Positions 14,939 through 15,659 of a stretch of 15,659 nt of DNA are shown here, piece after piece. The first letter of the stretch is position 1. Every line of letters starts with the position of its first letter. Made by a program: the position numbers and the translations under genes. Location of the stretch: positions 1 to 15,659 of the forward strand of contig CAYTTV010000068.1 of assembly GCA_964440915.1 (NCBI GenBank), read 5' to 3'. The notes under the pieces are model-generated. The model was not told the DNA's origin. It saw nothing but the letters and a program-made list of their open reading frames with translations, and did no database searches. This DNA is from CAMPJM01 sp964440915 (GTDB lineage Bacteria > Bacteroidota > Bacteroidia > Cytophagales > Cyclobacteriaceae).

Positions 14939-15652
14939 CTATTGTACCATTTCATTCACAATGGCCTCTTCATATAATTCCTCTTCATACACTTCATCAT
15001 CTTCAATGTATTCTACTATCCTGTTGTACCCTTCTTTTTCACCATAATCTCTGATCACTTTTATTATTTCTCCTGTGCCATTCATAGCTGCAATTTCATC
15101 TTTATTAATTTTATACGCAAAATCATAAAAACCGTCCTCCGGTTCAAGTTGTTCTGGTATGCCATTATATGAATAGGCGTTATAGGTGACCAGCAGGCTA
15201 TCTTCCTCAACATCGTTTATTTTAAGGAGGTAGTACTTATATGCAGAAGCTTCGTCATTATCTTTCAATACGTAAATATCTCCTGCTAAAGGTGATTCGA
15301 GATAGCCATGCTGCTTTTGGTCGGTATTATAGCGGGTAAAAGCTATAAAAATTGCAAGTGCAACAATTATACCCAGCCCAGAAAAAAGATATTTAGGTGT
15401 GGGAGCAGCAGCTTTTATATCCTTTATTTTTGCCTTAAAATCAGGAGACATTTGCTTTTCCTGAGTCACGTGCCCGCAGTGGTTGCATACTATTGCTATT
15501 TTTTTAGCATAAGGGAAAAATGGTATCCAGAAAACATGAAAATAATGCGAGGTGATGCCCATATGTGAAGCACGCTCTTTGCAACTTTCACATTCGATGT
15601 TTTTCAACGGGGCTTGTTTTAAAACCTTGGTACTCCAGCCGTAGATGATCAT
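14939..15652 (-). CDS. Zinc-ribbon membrane protein, unknown function
   Basis: A 237-residue protein. The N-terminal zinc ribbon has two CxxC knuckles (C21/C24 in CESC, C56/C59 in CNHC) around the aromatic segment YFHVFWIPFFPYAKK (37-51). This layout is typical of small bacterial zinc-ribbon proteins beginning MIIYG. A linker of charged residues precedes one membrane helix at about 88-106 (YLFSGLGIIVALAIFIAF). The remaining ~130 residues form a soluble domain I do not recognise, with beta-type segments (GDIYVLKD, EDSLLVTYNAYSY). It ends in a very acidic tail (EYIEDDEVYEEELYEEA). With the ribbon inside, the C-terminal domain would face the periplasm. The ATG start lies 7 bp from the window end, so upstream neighbours are unseen. 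It is probably co-transcribed with the Dph6-like gene. Confidence 0.8.
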   Translation of the reverse strand: MIIYGWSTKVLKQAPLKNIECESCKERASHMGITSHYFHVFWIPFFPYAKKIAIVCNHCGHVTQEKQMSPDFKAKIKDIKAAAPTPKYLFSGLGIIVALAIFIAFTRYNTDQKQHGYLESPLAGDIYVLKDNDEASAYKYYLLKINDVEEDSLLVTYNAYSYNGIPEQLEPEDGFYDFAYKINKDEIAAMNGTGEIIKVIRDYGEKEGYNRIVEYIEDDEVYEEELYEEAIVNEMVQ

Positions 15653-15659
15653 AAGCTAA

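Noticed and set aside
1..15659. Search for CRISPR, tRNA, rRNA, transposase, integrase or toxin-antitoxin and defence genes
   Set aside because: I read the spacers on both strands and saw no regular spacer-repeat array, cloverleaf, DDE/tyrosine/serine recombinase motif or known defence domain. I make no claim of such a system here.

Overview
The window looks like a chromosomal contig from a marine or soil Bacteroidota, most likely order Cytophagales. The grounds are a type IX secretion (Por) C-terminal sorting domain, a BspA-type surface protein start, several TAnnTTTG-like -7 boxes of the Bacteroidota primary sigma factor, almost no Shine-Dalgarno sequences, and moderately AT-rich DNA with very AT-rich spacers. 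No rRNA, tRNA, CRISPR array, prophage, transposase or known defence cassette is visible. A run of 100 Ns (1250-1349) is an assembly gap inside one gene.

Layout. (1) 1-2662: cell-surface and secreted proteins on the minus strand. These are the 5' end of a BspA-like surface protein and a secreted fibronectin-III repeat protein with a type A T9SS tail, split by the gap. (2) 2663-3379: a decayed spacer holding a frameshifted small gene and an isolated strong terminator. (3) 3380-5006: citrate synthase followed by an acyl-CoA-binding protein, probably one transcript. (4) 5435-5935: a YfcE-type metallophosphoesterase. (5) 5936-6406: a repeat cluster with an 89-bp exact direct repeat and related short inverted repeats, ending in a terminator. 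(6) 6480-6840: a small basic protein with a Lys/Ala/Glu-rich tail and an inverted repeat over its putative promoter. (7) 6865-7000: a hairpin-rich spacer. (8) 7160-8527: histidyl-tRNA synthetase. (9) 8615-10309: a SulP anion transporter behind a good Bacteroidota promoter and a leader with two competing pairings. (10) 10651-13072: a minus-strand pair, a CHASE2 sensor with no output domain and a secreted FecR-like/TPR-like protein. (11) 13188-14192: the MeaB GTPase. (12) 14201-15652: a minus-strand pair, a zinc-ribbon membrane protein and a Dph6-like ATP pyrophosphatase.

Most genes are housekeeping: TCA entry (gltA), acyl-CoA buffering (ACBP), translation (hisS), the propionate/methylmalonyl-CoA route (meaB) and anion uptake (SulP). 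The part most likely to be a poorly described system is the CHASE2-only receptor with its FecR-like partner. It keeps the receptor and membrane architecture of a signalling protein but has no kinase or cyclase domain. Other points to check are the broken small gene, the repeat family and the structured spacers. All identifications come from reading motifs; no database search was run.
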